From the NCBI RefSeq assembly GCF_009712475.1, contig NZ_VCJO01000014.1, positions 1 through 64,000 on the forward strand: DNA of 64,000 nucleotides, read 5' to 3'. Below the pieces are notes generated by a model that saw nothing but the letters and a program-made list of their open reading frames with translations, was not told where the DNA came from and ran no database searches. Both the position numbers and the translations under genes were made by a program. Every line of letters starts with the position of its first letter. Positions within the stretch are counted from its first letter, which is position 1. Positions 1 through 9,110 of this stretch are shown piece after piece. The stretch comes from Micromonospora sp. CP22 (GTDB lineage Bacteria > Actinomycetota > Actinomycetes > Mycobacteriales > Micromonosporaceae).

Positions 1-190
1 TCAAAGAAATCCAACCCCGACAACAAAAAATGTTGCCAAAGGAATCCAAACCAACCAGACACACGCCTGGCCAGCCCAGGAATCAAACAAAATTGGCACT
101 GGCTTATCAAGCACCCTGTTGAGTTCTCAAAGAACAACCACACACCAGATCTGGCCCCGATAAGGGAACCGTGTCTGGGGCAACCGCTCC
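1..190 (-). other. 16S rRNA operon leader (5' external spacer, partial)
   Basis: This AT-richer stretch, read on the minus strand, looks like the leader that precedes 16S rRNA in Micromonosporaceae: it contains an antitermination boxA-like block followed by a T-rich segment that normally lies just before the mature 16S 5' end. No 16S sequence itself is in the window, so the rRNA genes should start a short distance beyond the left edge. The assignment rests on remembered leader sequence and on the promoters just upstream; no rRNA body is visible to confirm it. Confidence 0.7.
121..137 (-). promoter_or_regulatory. boxA-like antitermination element of rRNA leader
   Basis: On the minus strand this reads TTGTTCTTTGAGAACTC, close to the actinobacterial rRNA boxA that recruits NusB/S10 for antitermination. 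It lies about 54 nt downstream of the nearest predicted promoter, as expected for a leader boxA. Confidence 0.65.
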
Positions 191-219
191 AAACTATCCG
201 AGCCACGCTTCGAGATCAA
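191..219 (-). promoter_or_regulatory. rRNA promoter, leader-proximal
   Basis: Minus strand: -35 TTGATC (214-219), 17-nt spacer, -10 TAGTTT (191-196). The predicted start lies near 184, giving a short leader into boxA. Called from consensus and spacing only. Confidence 0.55.
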
Positions 220-353
220 CCTGAAGGATCAGGAATCTCGTCACAAGCTCGGGCCCACGCCATCGCCCGCCTTTCGGCGTTCGGTGCTGTCGTGGAGAGC
301 CGCAGACCGGCCGATCACTCAAGGTGACCCGCCCGGCTCCTGCCGGCTCCAGA

Positions 354-382
354 ACCTTACCCGGTCGGCCTCGCGATCGCAA
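354..382 (-). promoter_or_regulatory. rRNA promoter, middle
   Basis: Minus strand: -35 TTGCGA (377-382), 17-nt spacer, -10 TAAGGT (354-359). This fits the multi-promoter arrangement usual for actinobacterial rRNA operons. Confidence 0.5.
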
Positions 383-498
383 CCCCATCTTGCAGAGCCA
401 CTCCGCACCGCCCGGTCTCAGCCTCGCATCGACGTGGTCTCCGCGTTGCTGGCGCCCGTTCTCGGCCGGTTTGCCCCGGCCTCCCGCGTGCAGAGAGA

Positions 499-527
499 AA
501 GTTACGCGGACGCCCCGGATAAGGCAA
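499..527 (-). promoter_or_regulatory. rRNA promoter, distal
   Basis: Minus strand: -35 TTGCCT (522-527), 17-nt spacer, -10 TAACTT (499-504). It is the third element in a tandem set spaced roughly 145-163 bp apart. Between 540 and 700 I see nothing further that is convincing. Confidence 0.5.
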
Positions 528-701
528 ATCAACCTCCGTCGATGTCGCTGATGCGGCCTCGGAGAAGCCCGACGAACACCGGCTGTCCCCCGCGTACGGG
601 AGCGGGGTTCGCCCCGGCCCGAGTGCCCCCGGACCCAGCTCTCGGCGGACTGTCTTCGCGCCGACGACCACGAGGCGTTCCGGCGTGCCATTGTGTCTGG
701 C

Positions 702-929
702 ATGGATGACGTGTCCCGGCCCGTAAGCCCGGTCCTCGCCGAGGACGCGCTGCTCGGCCTCCTGTTACCGATCTGGCAACTGGTCATCGGGGCCTTCGTG
801 GTCTTCGCGGTGCTCGTCTCGATCCGCCGTCTGGCCCAGCGTGGCCCGTCCCGAATGAGCACCGCCCTGCTGATCACCGCCGCCGCCATCGCCGGCTTCG
901 CTCTGGTCGGCGTACTGCTCCAGGGTTAA
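702..929 (+). CDS. Small two-helix membrane protein, hypothetical
   Basis: A 75-residue protein with two predicted membrane helices (about residues 15-39 and 49-70) joined by a short basic loop (SIRRLAQRG) and almost no soluble part. Third-position GC is high, so it looks coded. An in-frame GTG at 693 would add three residues; neither start has a clear ribosome binding site. The gene is read away from the rRNA promoters and ends 5 bp before the converging nitrilase-family gene. Function unknown. Confidence 0.6.
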   Translation: MDDVSRPVSPVLAEDALLGLLLPIWQLVIGAFVVFAVLVSIRRLAQRGPSRMSTALLITAAAIAGFALVGVLLQG

Positions 930-934
930 CCGCG

Positions 935-1732
935 TCAGAGCCGTCGGTTCGCCAGGCTCGGCAACTCGGCGCGGATACGGTCCAGGCAGTCCAGGTCGAT
1001 GTCCGCCACCGCGAGCCCCGGGCCGTCGGGCACCTGGGACAGGACCGTCCCCCACGGGTCGATCACCATGCTCCGTCCGTAACAGGTACGGCCGGGATCG
1101 TGGTCACCGGTTTGCCCGGCTGCCGCTACGAAGCACTGGTTCTCGATGGCACGGGCCCGCAGCAGCACCTCCCAGTGATCCCGCCCGGTGTGCATCATGA
1201 AGGCCGCCGGGACGACCAGCAGCTGCGCGGCGCCGGTGGTGGCCAGCTGCCGGTAAAGCTCCGGAAAACGCAGGTCGTAGCAGATGGACAAGCCCACCCG
1301 GAGCCCTTCGACATCCACCACGACCGGCTGGTCACCGGGAGCGACGGTTGCCGACTCCCGGTAGGAGACGCGCCCGGGGATCTCCACGTCGTACAAATGG
1401 ATCTTGCGATAGGTGGCGGCGAGCGTGCCGGAGCGGTCGAAGACCAGCGTGGTGTTCCAGGTGCGGTCCGGGTCGGGTCCGGCCTCGTGGAAGGAGCCGG
1501 CGATCAGCCAGACGCCCCGTCGACGGGCGGCGGCGGCGAAGAAGGAACCCACTCGGCCGTCCACGGACTCCGGCGCCGGCATCCCCGCACCGGGGCCGAG
1601 ATAGTCGACGTACTCCGGGAGCAGCACCAGGTCGGCACCGGCCTCGGCGGCACGATCGATCAGGGCCTCCGCGGCGGCGAGATTCGCCTCTCGGTCGTCG
1701 CGGGAGTTCAGCTGGCAGACAGCGACGCGCAT
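935..1732 (-). CDS. Carbon-nitrogen hydrolase (nitrilase superfamily)
   Basis: A 265-residue C-N hydrolase, full length for the single-domain family that hydrolyses amides such as omega-amides or deaminated glutathione. The catalytic triad is complete: Glu40 in LLPEY, Lys110 in YRKIH, Cys151 in SICYDLRFPE. The RFPELYR context after the cysteine resembles the NIT2/omega-amidase branch, but substrate cannot be fixed from sequence. I start at ATG 1732, where the conserved beta-strand MRVAVCQ begins; the open frame runs 35 codons further without family similarity. It lies 52 bp downstream of clpX on the same strand and could be read through from it. Confidence 0.85.
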   Translation of the reverse strand: MRVAVCQLNSRDDREANLAAAEALIDRAAEAGADLVLLPEYVDYLGPGAGMPAPESVDGRVGSFFAAAARRRGVWLIAGSFHEAGPDPDRTWNTTLVFDRSGTLAATYRKIHLYDVEIPGRVSYRESATVAPGDQPVVVDVEGLRVGLSICYDLRFPELYRQLATTGAAQLLVVPAAFMMHTGRDHWEVLLRARAIENQCFVAAAGQTGDHDPGRTCYGRSMVIDPWGTVLSQVPDGPGLAVADIDLDCLDRIRAELPSLANRRL

Positions 1733-1784
1733 GGCTGCCAGCGTACGGGGCGACTGCCGTCGGCCGCAGTGTCGAGACCTGGGA

Positions 1785-3080
<1,296 letters not shown>

Positions 3081-3240
3081 CTACGTTCTCCCTGCACTCA
3101 TCGGCCGGAACCCCGGCCACGACCTGCGGACGCTGACGCTCCGCCCGTCTCTTACCCACCCGCCGGTCGCCCGGCGAAGCGGTACGGACCCGACGTTACC
3201 CGCTGCCGGAGGTTTCTCCGACCCCCAAAACGGGTGTGTC

Positions 3241-3274
3241 AGAGGTCGGCCGGCAACGAGCCCGACCGACCTCT
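3241..3274 (-). terminator. Terminator hairpin after clpP2
   Basis: A 13-bp stem with one mismatch (3241-3253 with 3262-3274) and an 8-nt loop lies 14 bp beyond the clpP2 stop. On the minus strand a TTTT run follows about 10 nt later. It separates the clpP operon from clpX. Confidence 0.6.
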
Positions 3275-3287
3275 GACCCGGTGCCGG

Positions 3288-3950
3288 TCAGCTCGCCGCG
3301 TTCGCGGCCAGCAAACCCTTCTTACGACTGGTGAGGATCGTATCGACCAGCCCGTACTCGCGGGCCTCCTCAGCCGTCATGATCTTGTCGCGGTCGATGT
3401 CCTTGCGCACCAGCTCGACCGGGCGGTTGCAGTGCCGGGAGAGCATCTCCTCCAGCTGCGTACGCATCCGCAGGATCTCCTTGGCCTGGATCTCGATGTC
3501 CGACCCCTGGCCGTAGCCACCCTCGGTGGCCGGCTGGTGGATGATGATGCGCGAGTTCGGCAGCGCCATCCGCTTGCCCGGCGTGCCCGCCGAGAGCAGC
3601 ACAGCGGCCGCCGAGGCGGCCTGGCCGAGGCAGACCGTCATGATGTCCGGCCGGACGTACTGCATCGTGTCGTAGATCGCCGTCATCGCGGTGAACGAGC
3701 CACCCGGCGAGTTGATGTACATGATGATGTCCCGGTCGGGGTCCGTCCCCTCCAGGGTGAGCAGCTGGGCCATCACGTCGTTGGCCGACGCGTCGTCCAC
3801 CTGCACGCCGAGGAAGATGATGCGGTCCTCGAAGAGCTTGTTGTACGGGTTGGACTCCTTGACCCCGTACGACGTCCGCTCGACGAACGACGGCAGAACA
3901 TAGCGGTTGTGCACGGCCCCGAACTGGGGCGGCAGGCTCAGGTCGGTCAT
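3288..3950 (-). CDS. clpP2: ATP-dependent Clp protease proteolytic subunit ClpP2
   Basis: Serine peptidase of the Clp complex, 220 residues. The catalytic triad is Ser113 (GQAASAAA), His138 (IIIHQP) and Asp184. The sequence has the longer N-terminus and AASAAA active-site context of actinobacterial ClpP2, which forms a hetero-tetradecamer with ClpP1. GAGGAG lies just before ATG 3950. It starts 14 bp after the clpP1 stop, so the two are co-transcribed; order and strand match the clpP1P2 operon of other actinobacteria. Confidence 0.96.
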   Translation of the reverse strand: MTDLSLPPQFGAVHNRYVLPSFVERTSYGVKESNPYNKLFEDRIIFLGVQVDDASANDVMAQLLTLEGTDPDRDIIMYINSPGGSFTAMTAIYDTMQYVRPDIMTVCLGQAASAAAVLLSAGTPGKRMALPNSRIIIHQPATEGGYGQGSDIEIQAKEILRMRTQLEEMLSRHCNRPVELVRKDIDRDKIMTAEEAREYGLVDTILTSRKKGLLAANAAS

Positions 3951-3964
3951 CGTCTGCTCCTCGA

Positions 3965-4606
3965 TCAGCTCAGGGTCCCGGCGCCCTCGGGAACCTGGGC
4001 GGCCCCCGTGATCACCTTGTCGATGAAGCCGTAGTCGACGGCCTCCTGGGCGGTGAACCAGCGGTCCCGGTCCGAGTCCGCCTCGATCTGCGCCGGCTGC
4101 TGACCGGTGTGGAAGGCGACGCGCTCCTGGAACATCCGCTTGGTGTACAGCATCTGCTCGGCCTGGATCGCGATGTCGGCGGCGGTGCCGCCCATCCCAC
4201 CCGAGGGCTGGTGCATCATGATCCGAGCGTGCGGGAGGGCGTAACGCTTGCCCTTCGTACCCGCGCAGAGCAACAGCTGGCCCATTGACGCGGCCATGCC
4301 CATCGCCACGGTAGACACGTCGTTGTCGATGAACTGCATCGTGTCGTAGATGGCCATGCCGGAGTAGACCGAGCCACCAGGCGAGTTGATCCAGAGATTG
4401 ATGTCGCGGTCCGGGTCCTCCGCGGCGAGCAGCAGCAGCTGCGCGCAGATGCGGTTGGCGACCTGGTCGGTCACCTCGCTGCCCAGGAAGACGATCCGCT
4501 CCTTGAGCAACCGGTTGTAGACCGAGTCGTCGAGGTTGCCAATAGTGTCGCCGCCGCGGGCATCAACTGCCCGAATTGGCTTCGCTGGGATGTGCATGTC
4601 GGTCAT
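3965..4606 (-). CDS. clpP1: ATP-dependent Clp protease proteolytic subunit ClpP1
   Basis: ClpP1, 213 residues. The triad Ser107 (GMAASMGQ), His132 (MMHQP) and Asp177 is intact, and the INSPGGSV oxyanion segment is present. It is the upstream member of the clpP1-clpP2 pair and should assemble with ClpP2 into the protease chamber served by ClpX and ClpC. It lies about 170 bp downstream of tig, from which a hairpin separates it. Confidence 0.96.
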   Translation of the reverse strand: MTDMHIPAKPIRAVDARGGDTIGNLDDSVYNRLLKERIVFLGSEVTDQVANRICAQLLLLAAEDPDRDINLWINSPGGSVYSGMAIYDTMQFIDNDVSTVAMGMAASMGQLLLCAGTKGKRYALPHARIMMHQPSGGMGGTAADIAIQAEQMLYTKRMFQERVAFHTGQQPAQIEADSDRDRWFTAQEAVDYGFIDKVITGAAQVPEGAGTLS

Positions 4607-4731
4607 GGCAGCCCTTCGCTCTCCGTACCGTCGTGTCCGACACTAACCGCTGGGCCGGTCGCCATACGCCCGGTCCGGGCACTGTTCGCTCTCAGCGCAG
4701 CAAGGCGGAAGACGTACCCGGAAAAGGGATC

Positions 4732-4767
4732 GGGCCACCACCCACCATGACCGGCGGACGGTGGCCC
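4732..4767 (-). terminator. Hairpin after tig
   Basis: An 8-bp GC stem (4732-4739 with 4760-4767) with a 20-nt loop, 11 bp past the tig stop. There is no U-tract, so this is a weak, I-shaped actinobacterial-type terminator at best. Confidence 0.4.
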
Positions 4768-4777
4768 CACCCAACGA

Positions 4778-6124
4778 TCAGTGCTCGTGCGAGTGCTCCT
4801 GCTCGCTCGCCTCACGCAGCGCGTCCAAGGAGACCACGTTGCCGGCCGAATCCTTGATCGTGATGCGCTCCATCACCGAGGCCAGCGCCTTGCCCCGCCG
4901 GACGTCGCCGTAGACCGCGCCAGCGGTGCCGGAGCGGACAAGCTGGTCGTAGTACTGCTGGGGGGCCATGCCGGCACGCTGGGCCCGGTGGACGATCTCG
5001 TGACCGAACTCGTCGTCGGACACCTGCACGTCCTCGGCGTCCGCGAGAGTGTCCAGCAGCAGCTGCACCTTGACGCCCTGGGTGGCGGCTTCGCTCAGCT
5101 CGGCGTCGATCTGCTCCTCGGTCTTCTCCTCGGCGGCGAGGTAGTCCTCCATCGAAGCGCCGATGCGCTCCAGCTGGTCGACCATCGCCTGCTTGCGGCT
5201 CTCCACCTCGTCGCGGATCACACCTTCCGGCGCCGGCACCTCGGCAGCCTCGACGAGCTGCTCCAGCGCCTTGTCCCGAGCCGCGTAGATCTGCTCGACC
5301 CGCTTGCCCCGGCTGACCCGCTCGCGCAGGTCCGCCCGCAGCTCCTCCATGGTGTCGAACTCGCTGGCGAGCTGGGCGAACTCGTCGTTCAGCTCGGGCA
5401 GCTCCTTCTCCTTGACCGTACGCACGGTCACCTGCACCTCAGCGTCACGGCCGGCGAAGTCGCCGCCGACCAGCTGGGTGGTGAAGGTGGTCTCCTCGCC
5501 GGCGGACAGGCCCACGACCGCCTCGTCGAGCCCCGGCAGGAGCTGCTTGCTGCCCACCTCGTGCGAGATGTTGCTGGCCGAGCCGCCCGGCACCTCCTCG
5601 CCGTCGACGGTCGCCCGCAGGTCGATCTGCACGTAGTCGCCCTCGGCCGCAGGACGCTCGACGGTCTTCAGGGTGGCGAAGCGCTCACGCAGGCTGTTCA
5701 CCTGCTCGTCGATCTCGTTGTCGCCGACCTGCAGCTCGTCGACGGTGACCTCGATCGAGCTGAGGTCCGGCACGGTGATCTCCGGCCGGACGTCGACCTC
5801 GGCGGTGAAGTTCAGCGAGTCACCGTCGTTGAACTCGGTGATCTCGACCTCGGGACGCCCCAGCGTCTTCAGGTCGTGCTCACGCACGGCGGTGAGGATG
5901 TTCTGCGGGATCGCCTCCTGCACCGCCTCGTTGAGCACGGTGCCCCGGCCGACCCGCTGGTCGATGATCGCAGGCGGCACCTTCCCCTTACGGAAGCCGG
6001 GGATCTGGATCTGCTGACCGATCTCCCGGTACGCCTTCTTGAGGCTCGGCTCGAGCTCGACGAACGGCACCTCGATGGCGAGCCGCACGCGCGTCGGGCT
6101 CAGAGTCTCGACGGTGCTCTTCAC
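4778..6124 (-). CDS. tig: Trigger factor (ribosome-associated chaperone)
   Basis: Trigger factor, 448 residues. It binds ribosomes at the exit tunnel and folds nascent chains. The N-terminal ribosome-docking signature GFRKGKVP is present, followed by the FKBP-type PPIase domain and the helical C-terminal chaperone domain ending in a His-rich tail. I place the start at GTG 6124 (VKSTVE...), with AAGGAG eight bases upstream; a longer open frame reaches into the tRNA-Pro gene and is not real. It is the first gene of the tig-clpP1-clpP2-clpX cluster. Confidence 0.95.
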   Translation of the reverse strand: MKSTVETLSPTRVRLAIEVPFVELEPSLKKAYREIGQQIQIPGFRKGKVPPAIIDQRVGRGTVLNEAVQEAIPQNILTAVREHDLKTLGRPEVEITEFNDGDSLNFTAEVDVRPEITVPDLSSIEVTVDELQVGDNEIDEQVNSLRERFATLKTVERPAAEGDYVQIDLRATVDGEEVPGGSASNISHEVGSKQLLPGLDEAVVGLSAGEETTFTTQLVGGDFAGRDAEVQVTVRTVKEKELPELNDEFAQLASEFDTMEELRADLRERVSRGKRVEQIYAARDKALEQLVEAAEVPAPEGVIRDEVESRKQAMVDQLERIGASMEDYLAAEEKTEEQIDAELSEAATQGVKVQLLLDTLADAEDVQVSDDEFGHEIVHRAQRAGMAPQQYYDQLVRSGTAGAVYGDVRRGKALASVMERITIKDSAGNVVSLDALREASEQEHSHEH

Positions 6125-6281
6125 AGGCGTACTCCTTGACGGATCTCGGTTGAGTCTGGGCGCACTTTCGGCCCATCGAGTGTAGGCGAGCCGCCACGGC
6201 GGACCAGCAGCACCCGGGGCCGACAGCGGGCGTGCCCGATGTGCCGGTCGTCCAGGTGCCGCCGTCCGGTGCTTGCGGCAG

Positions 6282-6355
6282 TCGGGGTGGCGGGATTTGA
6301 ACCCACGGCCCCTCGCTCCCAAAGCGAGTGCGCTACCAAGCTGCGCCACACCCCG
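6282..6355 (-). tRNA. tRNA-Pro (anticodon TGG)
   Basis: A 74-nt cloverleaf on the minus strand: acceptor CGGGGTG/CACCCCG, discriminator A, anticodon stem CTCGC/GCGAG around loop TTTGGGA (anticodon TGG), and T-loop GTTCAAATC. The 3' CCA is not encoded. It lies between tig and the divergent tRNA-Gly gene. Confidence 0.95.
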
Positions 6356-6562
6356 TGGCGACGAGCAGTCTATGCCGTCCCTCCGACATCAGGTTGCCGG
6401 GGAGTCACCCAACGCGCCGAACGAGGAGAACCAGGCATCCGAGCAGCAGACAGCGGGCGGCGGTTGCCCGGATGGCGCTGCCAGCACGGCGGCGACAACC
6501 CGGATGTTGCGGGCATCGGCGCGGCACGGGGATACGGCCGCGCGCCCGCCGCGGGTATTGGG

Positions 6563-6568
6563 TAGGCT
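6563..6568 (+). promoter_or_regulatory. Possible -10 box for tRNA-Gly
   Basis: TAGGCT, an actinobacterial-type -10, lies 29 bp before the mature tRNA-Gly 5' end. No good -35 is seen at the expected distance. I see nothing else in 6356-6597. Confidence 0.35.
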
Positions 6569-6597
6569 GTCGGGCGCACCCGGTCCTCCGGGCGTAC

Positions 6598-6671
6598 GCG
6601 GGCGTAGCTCAATGGCAGAGCTTCAGTCTTCCAAACTGACGGTGCGGGTTCGATTCCCGTCGCCCGCTCCA
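6598..6671 (+). tRNA. tRNA-Gly (anticodon TCC)
   Basis: A cloverleaf with acceptor GCGGGCG/CGCCCGC, anticodon stem CAGT/ACTG around CTTCCAA (anticodon TCC), and T-arm GGTTCGATTCC. The 3' CCA is encoded at 6669-6671, unlike the neighbouring tRNA-Pro. Confidence 0.95.
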
Positions 6672-6785
6672 CACCCTCCGGCCCAGGTCAACGGCACAAT
6701 CGCCGACCCTGGGCCGTCCGCGTTTCAGCTCTCTTTGATCTCTTGCGCCAGTAGCACCGGCTGTGACGACCTACGAGGCGGCGAT

Positions 6786-7121
6786 ATGATCATGGATGTC
6801 TTGCTTGCCGGCGCCGCTGTGGCCTTGGTCGGATGCGCTGCCTGGGTGGCCGTCCGGAGCCGACGCGTGTCAACCGTTCGGCTGTTCGGACGGACCCTGC
6901 GTTACCCCCGGCTGTGGGCAGCAGGGGCAGCATGCATGGGCTTCTACGTTCTCGTGGGGCTCGGAACCCTCACGGAGGTAGCGCCCAGCGGTTGGCGCAC
7001 TCCGAGCCGGTGGACCGGTGCCGTGCTGTTGCTGGCCGGATTGACCCTCATGGTCACCTACGGGGTCCTTGAGCATCGGGCCCGACGTCGGGTTGGTCGT
7101 GACCAGCACGTCCGCCCGTGA
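6786..7121 (+). CDS. Three-helix membrane protein, hypothetical
   Basis: A 111-residue protein with three predicted membrane helices (about residues 4-23, 40-60 and 75-95), a basic loop between the first two and a basic C-terminal tail. ATG 6786 has GAGG seven bases upstream; a second ATG at 6792 is an alternative. It follows the tRNA-Gly gene on the same strand. I recognise no family. Third-position GC and helix pattern support a real gene. Confidence 0.6.
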   Translation: MIMDVLLAGAAVALVGCAAWVAVRSRRVSTVRLFGRTLRYPRLWAAGAACMGFYVLVGLGTLTEVAPSGWRTPSRWTGAVLLLAGLTLMVTYGVLEHRARRRVGRDQHVRP

Positions 7122-7184
7122 CGAGCGCCAGCCTGGCCGACCACCGTCGATGCCGGGGCGATCGCTGCGGCACCGCCGGACCGA

Positions 7185-7586
7185 CTACCAGTCACGCCAG
7201 CGGTCGGTGATCTCCCACCGTTTGAGCCCGCTGCCGGCTGCCACAGCGGCGACGTCGACGCCCGCGTCGGTGAGTGCCGCGTCGATGTAGTCGCACAGTT
7301 CCTCGCGCTCCCCCGTCTCGTAACCGGAGCCACCGTGGCGCTCGTCGACGCCGTTGAGCGCGACAACCACCCGCTCGACCTCGGCGAGCACGGCGACGTC
7401 CGACCTGACGTCGATCAGCGTGAGGGCCCGCTCGAAGTCATCCAGCGCGGCGTCGGTCGCGGCGATGAGTGAATCCGGGAAGAGTCGCACTGCCCAGGCG
7501 TCGCACTCGTCGAGGGTCCCAGCACGGAGTTGCGCGGTCTGCTCGTCAAGGTGGCGACGCCACTCGACCGTTGGTCGGTCAGCCAT
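7185..7586 (-). CDS. Hypothetical acidic protein
   Basis: A 133-residue, acidic, Ala/Asp/Glu-rich soluble protein with no signal peptide or membrane segment. It opens MADRPTVEWRRHLDEQTAQL and ends in a Trp-rich KRWEITDRWRDW segment. I recognise no domain; the size and acidity are reminiscent of immunity-type proteins, but nothing nearby looks like a partner toxin. An in-frame start at 7616 would add ten residues. Confidence 0.55.
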   Translation of the reverse strand: MADRPTVEWRRHLDEQTAQLRAGTLDECDAWAVRLFPDSLIAATDAALDDFERALTLIDVRSDVAVLAEVERVVVALNGVDERHGGSGYETGEREELCDYIDAALTDAGVDVAAVAAGSGLKRWEITDRWRDW

Positions 7587-7756
7587 GGCCAGCAGAATGC
7601 CATGACCGTACGACACCTCATCGAGAAGAAGAGCACTGTCGTGAGCCGGGTCAGGATCCGTCGCCCAGGACGATATCCACGCCCGGTCCGTTCCACGGAG
7701 TGGTTGTCCGGCGTGCGCTGGCGCGTACCCGTCATCGGTATTCGCCCCGAGCCCGG

Positions 7757-7942
7757 GTGGGCTACGAGCTGCTGCTACCGGAACTCGCCGCCGGCGCGTT
7801 GCCCACCACCCCGCAGGCCCAGGCCGCCAAGGCCCTAATCAACAAGCTGACCGATGACGAGTGCGACCGTGTCGTGAACTTCGCCCAGGTCGAGGAGTTG
7901 GCGCGCGGCCGCCTGGTTCCTCCACGGTGTATCCGCTGCTGA
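7757..7942 (+). pseudogene. Short coding fragment, possibly a gene remnant
   Basis: From GTG 7757 the frame codes 61 residues with strong third-position GC, containing PQAQAAKALINKLTDDECDR, which looks like real helical protein sequence. Upstream the same frame is Arg/Pro-rich and unconvincing. There is no ribosome binding site at 7757 and no recognisable family. It ends 15 bp before the converging desaturase stop. It is either a small protein or the 3' part of a decayed gene. Confidence 0.35.
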
Positions 7943-7957
7943 CCAGGCGACGTCGGC

Positions 7958-8974
7958 TCAGCGTGCCGCGTGTTCGGCGCGGGCGGGGGCGCCCACCTCG
8001 TGCAGGTGACGCAACGCCTGCCGGTAGGAGTCGATGAGGCCGGTCTGTTCGTAGGCCACCCCGATCTCGGCGCAGTACGCCTGCACGATGGGTTGGGCCT
8101 TGCGCAGGTTGGGCGTCGGCATGCCGGGGAACAGGTGGTGTTCGATCTGGTAGTTCAGGCCGCCGAGCGCCACGTCGGTCAGCCAGTTGCCGTGGACGTT
8201 GCGGGAGGTCAGCACCTGCTTGCGCAGGAAGTCCTCGTCGCCGGTCGGGTGCGGCATGCCCTTGTGGTTGGGCGCGAAGGTCAGGCCTAGGTAGACGCCG
8301 AACACGGCCTGGTGCAGCAGGAGGAAGGCGACCGCCTGAAGCGGTCTGAGGACCACCAGGAGTGCGGTGAGGTAGCCGACGGCATGCAGCACCAGCAGGG
8401 CGCTCTCGGTGCCGCGTCGCCGCACCGTGCCGTCGCGCAGGGCTTTGACGCTGGACACCTTCAGGCTGACGGCGAGCAGCGTCAGCAGCGGGAAGAACAG
8501 CGCGGCCTGGTGCCGGGTGATGAAGCCCTTCAACCCGCGTCGGCCGGTTGCCGCCTCGGCTGCCCAGATGAGCACCTCGGGGGCCACGTCGGGGTCGAGG
8601 TCGTCGTGGTTGGGGTTGTTGTGGTGGCGGGTGTGCTTGTCCATCCACCAGCCGTAGCTCATCCCGACGCCGAGGTTTCCGGCGATGAGTCCGGCGAGTT
8701 CACTGGGTCGTTTGGTGCGGAACACCTGCCGGTGCGCCAGGTCGTGCGCCACCAGCGCCACCTGGGCGAACGTGACCGCGAGGAACACGGCCGTGAACAT
8801 CTGCCACCAGGAGGAGCCGATGGCGAGGAAGGCCGCCCAGCCACCGAGGTACATGACCGCGACGACACCCAGGCGGAGGGCGTAGTAGGCGGGCCGACGC
8901 CGCATCAGTCCCGCGGCGACGATCCGGCGGGAGAGTACGGCGAAGTCGCTGCCGGTCGTGGTGATGGTAGTCAT
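7958..8974 (-). CDS. Membrane fatty acid desaturase
   Basis: Integral-membrane acyl desaturase of 338 residues that would introduce double bonds into membrane lipids. All three histidine boxes for the di-iron centre are present: HDLAH (77-81), HTRHH (114-118) and QIEHH (276-280). The QIEHH third box marks the front-end/acyl-lipid DesA-type group. Hydrophobic segments lie near residues 34-72 and 195-235. ATG 8974 begins the Thr-rich N-terminus MTTITTTGSD; an upstream extension of the frame lies in the divergent kinase gene. The neighbouring two-component system suggests control by membrane state. Confidence 0.9.
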   Translation of the reverse strand: MTTITTTGSDFAVLSRRIVAAGLMRRRPAYYALRLGVVAVMYLGGWAAFLAIGSSWWQMFTAVFLAVTFAQVALVAHDLAHRQVFRTKRPSELAGLIAGNLGVGMSYGWWMDKHTRHHNNPNHDDLDPDVAPEVLIWAAEAATGRRGLKGFITRHQAALFFPLLTLLAVSLKVSSVKALRDGTVRRRGTESALLVLHAVGYLTALLVVLRPLQAVAFLLLHQAVFGVYLGLTFAPNHKGMPHPTGDEDFLRKQVLTSRNVHGNWLTDVALGGLNYQIEHHLFPGMPTPNLRKAQPIVQAYCAEIGVAYEQTGLIDSYRQALRHLHEVGAPARAEHAAR

Positions 8975-9031
8975 GGCTTCAGCCAAGCGCCCTCGGCCTA
9001 CATCGTCAGGAGCGCTATCCCCCGCTGTAGA

Positions 9032-9049
9032 GGTGGTGCTGGCACCACC
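9032..9049. promoter_or_regulatory. Candidate operator between desaturase and two-component genes
   Basis: A perfect 8-bp inverted repeat, GGTGGTGC-TG-GCACCACC, sits in the 136-bp gap between the divergent desaturase and sensor kinase genes. Its position suits a DesR-like regulator acting on one or both promoters. Confidence 0.4.
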
Positions 9050-9110
9050 GACGAACGCGGTCACCGTGGGCAGAATGTGACGGGTGGATGTGGTCGGAGC
9101 TGGTGACCGG

